Shown here: piece by piece, positions 63,240 through 64,000 of the stretch
Layout of the letters: every line of letters starts with the position of its first letter
How positions within the stretch are numbered: position 1 is the stretch's first letter
Assembly: GCF_900177515.1 (NCBI RefSeq)
Contig: NZ_FXAK01000004.1
Location: 186,001-250,000 of the forward strand
Origin: Azospirillum oryzae
Lineage (GTDB): Bacteria; Pseudomonadota; Alphaproteobacteria; Azospirillales; Azospirillaceae
DNA length: 64,000 nucleotides
Direction: 5' to 3'
Program-made: the position numbers and the translations under genes
Notes under the pieces: model-generated
What the model was told of the DNA's origin: nothing
The model's database searches: none
The model's input: the letters and a program-made list of their open reading frames with translations, nothing else

Positions 63240-63866
63240 TAGTAATCCCCTTCAGGTTTGGTTCGCCGGCGGATGAACCATTCTAAGGTGTGCGTCACAC
63301 TGCCTGCAGGCAGACAGACTCAGTCCTAGCGCGGACTAACACACCATGCCCTTGTTATCCGAAGGAATGCGCCTATGGCAATCCGTTTCTACCGAAGTGG
63401 GTAGGCCGTAGTGGCCGATGCCGCGCGCACCTCTGGAAGGGGTGGCCAAACGGTGAGGCCACCTTTCTCCAAGCCTTTGCAATGCCTTGGAAAATGAGCA
63501 GTATGGCGAAATCGCCACAGGCTGCGCGAAGTTGGTGGCACCCACTATTCAGTTGGTGTTCAGGCTGGAGCTTGGCCGCAGGAAGGAGGCAGCACCCTCG
63601 AATCGAGTGAAAGACCACGAAGACTTGTGCGACTTGCACAACTTCGTCACCGATGACCGGCCAAGCCCTGGCTTCGATGCCGACCGCCCCGTTGTTACAA
63701 GTTGATAACACAACCTGTATTTCGTTTGTCGCCGCAGCGAGGATGCGCGTGCGCGGCGAGGATGCGCTTGGAGAATTCGGGAACAGCCGCTATTCCCTTG
63801 CGGCGACAGGCGCCGCCGGACAGCCACCACACATGACATCCAAGGGCCAGGGACGACCGATCGAGC
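63240..63866. other. Long divergent intergenic region upstream of the giant gene
   Basis: About 630 bases lie between the giant gene's start (63239, preceded by GAAGGGGA on the minus strand) and the next TPR gene. Short frames exist on both strands but lack ribosome sites and recognisable motifs. It should carry the promoter of the giant gene and possibly regulatory sites. I found no strong hairpin or RNA gene. Confidence 0.4.
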
Positions 63867-64000
63867 ATGGCGACCATTCAGGATGCGCTCGCCGCAGCGG
63901 TGCGGCATCATCAGAGCGGCCAGCTGGCCGCGGCAGCGCGGATCTACCGCCGTATTCTGGAGATCGCGCCCGACCAGCCCGACGCCCTGCATCTGCTGGG
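63867..64000 (+). CDS. TPR-repeat protein, partial (C-terminus beyond window)
   Basis: From the ATG at 63867 the frame is open to the edge and reads MATIQDALAAAVRHHQSGQL, then AAAARIYRRILEIAPDQPDA. This is a standard TPR start and closely resembles the N-terminus of the TPR-GT11-like protein (MATVAEALQIAVGFQRAGRL) and of many TPR-GT41 proteins. It is probably another TPR-glycosyltransferase, but only 45 residues are visible. Confidence 0.7.
   Translation, partial: MATIQDALAAAVRHHQSGQLAAAARIYRRILEIAPDQPDALHLL

Noticed and set aside
1..64000. tRNA, rRNA, riboswitch and CRISPR features
   Set aside because: None was recognised on reading both strands; without a covariance search, small RNA genes may have been missed.

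Overview
The window is a GC-rich, alphaproteobacterial-looking accessory replicon. An Azospirillum or other Rhodospirillales plasmid/chromid is my best guess, from codon use and from the many TPR-glycosyltransferase proteins; no rRNA or tRNA was seen, so the taxonomy is inference. Plasmid or integrative-element maintenance genes sit at the left edge (1-4681): a DUF932-type protein, a large ParB-like protein, a small unknown protein and a VirD2/MobA-like relaxase.

From 5 kb onward the window is one large surface-glycan / glycoprotein locus, interrupted by an insertion-sequence graveyard (about 8.6-25.7 kb). 5.0-8.6 kb: two TPR-glycosyltransferases in an overlapping operon (GT9-like, GT41/SPINDLY-like). 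8.6-25.7 kb: fragments of IS5, IS66, ISL3, IS630 and IS256 elements, two near-identical 1.3-kb IS5-type copies and one IS5-type element with a CTAG target duplication. Between them are several AT-rich genes that look imported: two GT-A-like glycosyltransferases, a sulfotransferase, a TPR protein with a GT-like C-terminus and, at 26 kb, an FkbM methyltransferase. A second, 3'-altered copy of GDP-mannose 4,6-dehydratase (gmd) lies here too.

26.7-31.7 kb is a type I secretion operon (ABC transporter with a C39-like domain, HlyD adaptor) followed by a Sel1-repeat protein. 32-54 kb carries glycan genes: a GT41-like enzyme; an APH/choline-kinase-like phosphotransferase and a nucleotidyltransferase-HAD fusion; a WavE-like protein; GDP-L-fucose synthase; GT4 enzymes; a formyltransferase; a TPR-GT4 and a TPR-GT10 fucosyltransferase; a four-gene operon (TPR-GT11-like, two methyltransferases, CatB-like acetyltransferase); gmd; a zinc-ribbon-less TnpB element; a second gmd-like gene; a small unknown; and another GT41-like enzyme.

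56.1-63.2 kb encodes a 2369-residue protein made almost wholly of about 84 copies of a 26-residue Thr/Gly-rich repeat. Each repeat carries one RTX-like GGxGxD core, and the C-terminus resembles those of RTX proteins secreted by type I systems. At the right edge another TPR gene begins.

Working model (inference): the giant Thr-rich protein is a surface adhesin or S-layer-like protein exported by the type I system. The surrounding TPR-glycosyltransferases and the GDP-fucose, modified-sugar, methyl, acetyl, formyl and phospho-decoration genes build glycans on it and/or on surface polysaccharide.
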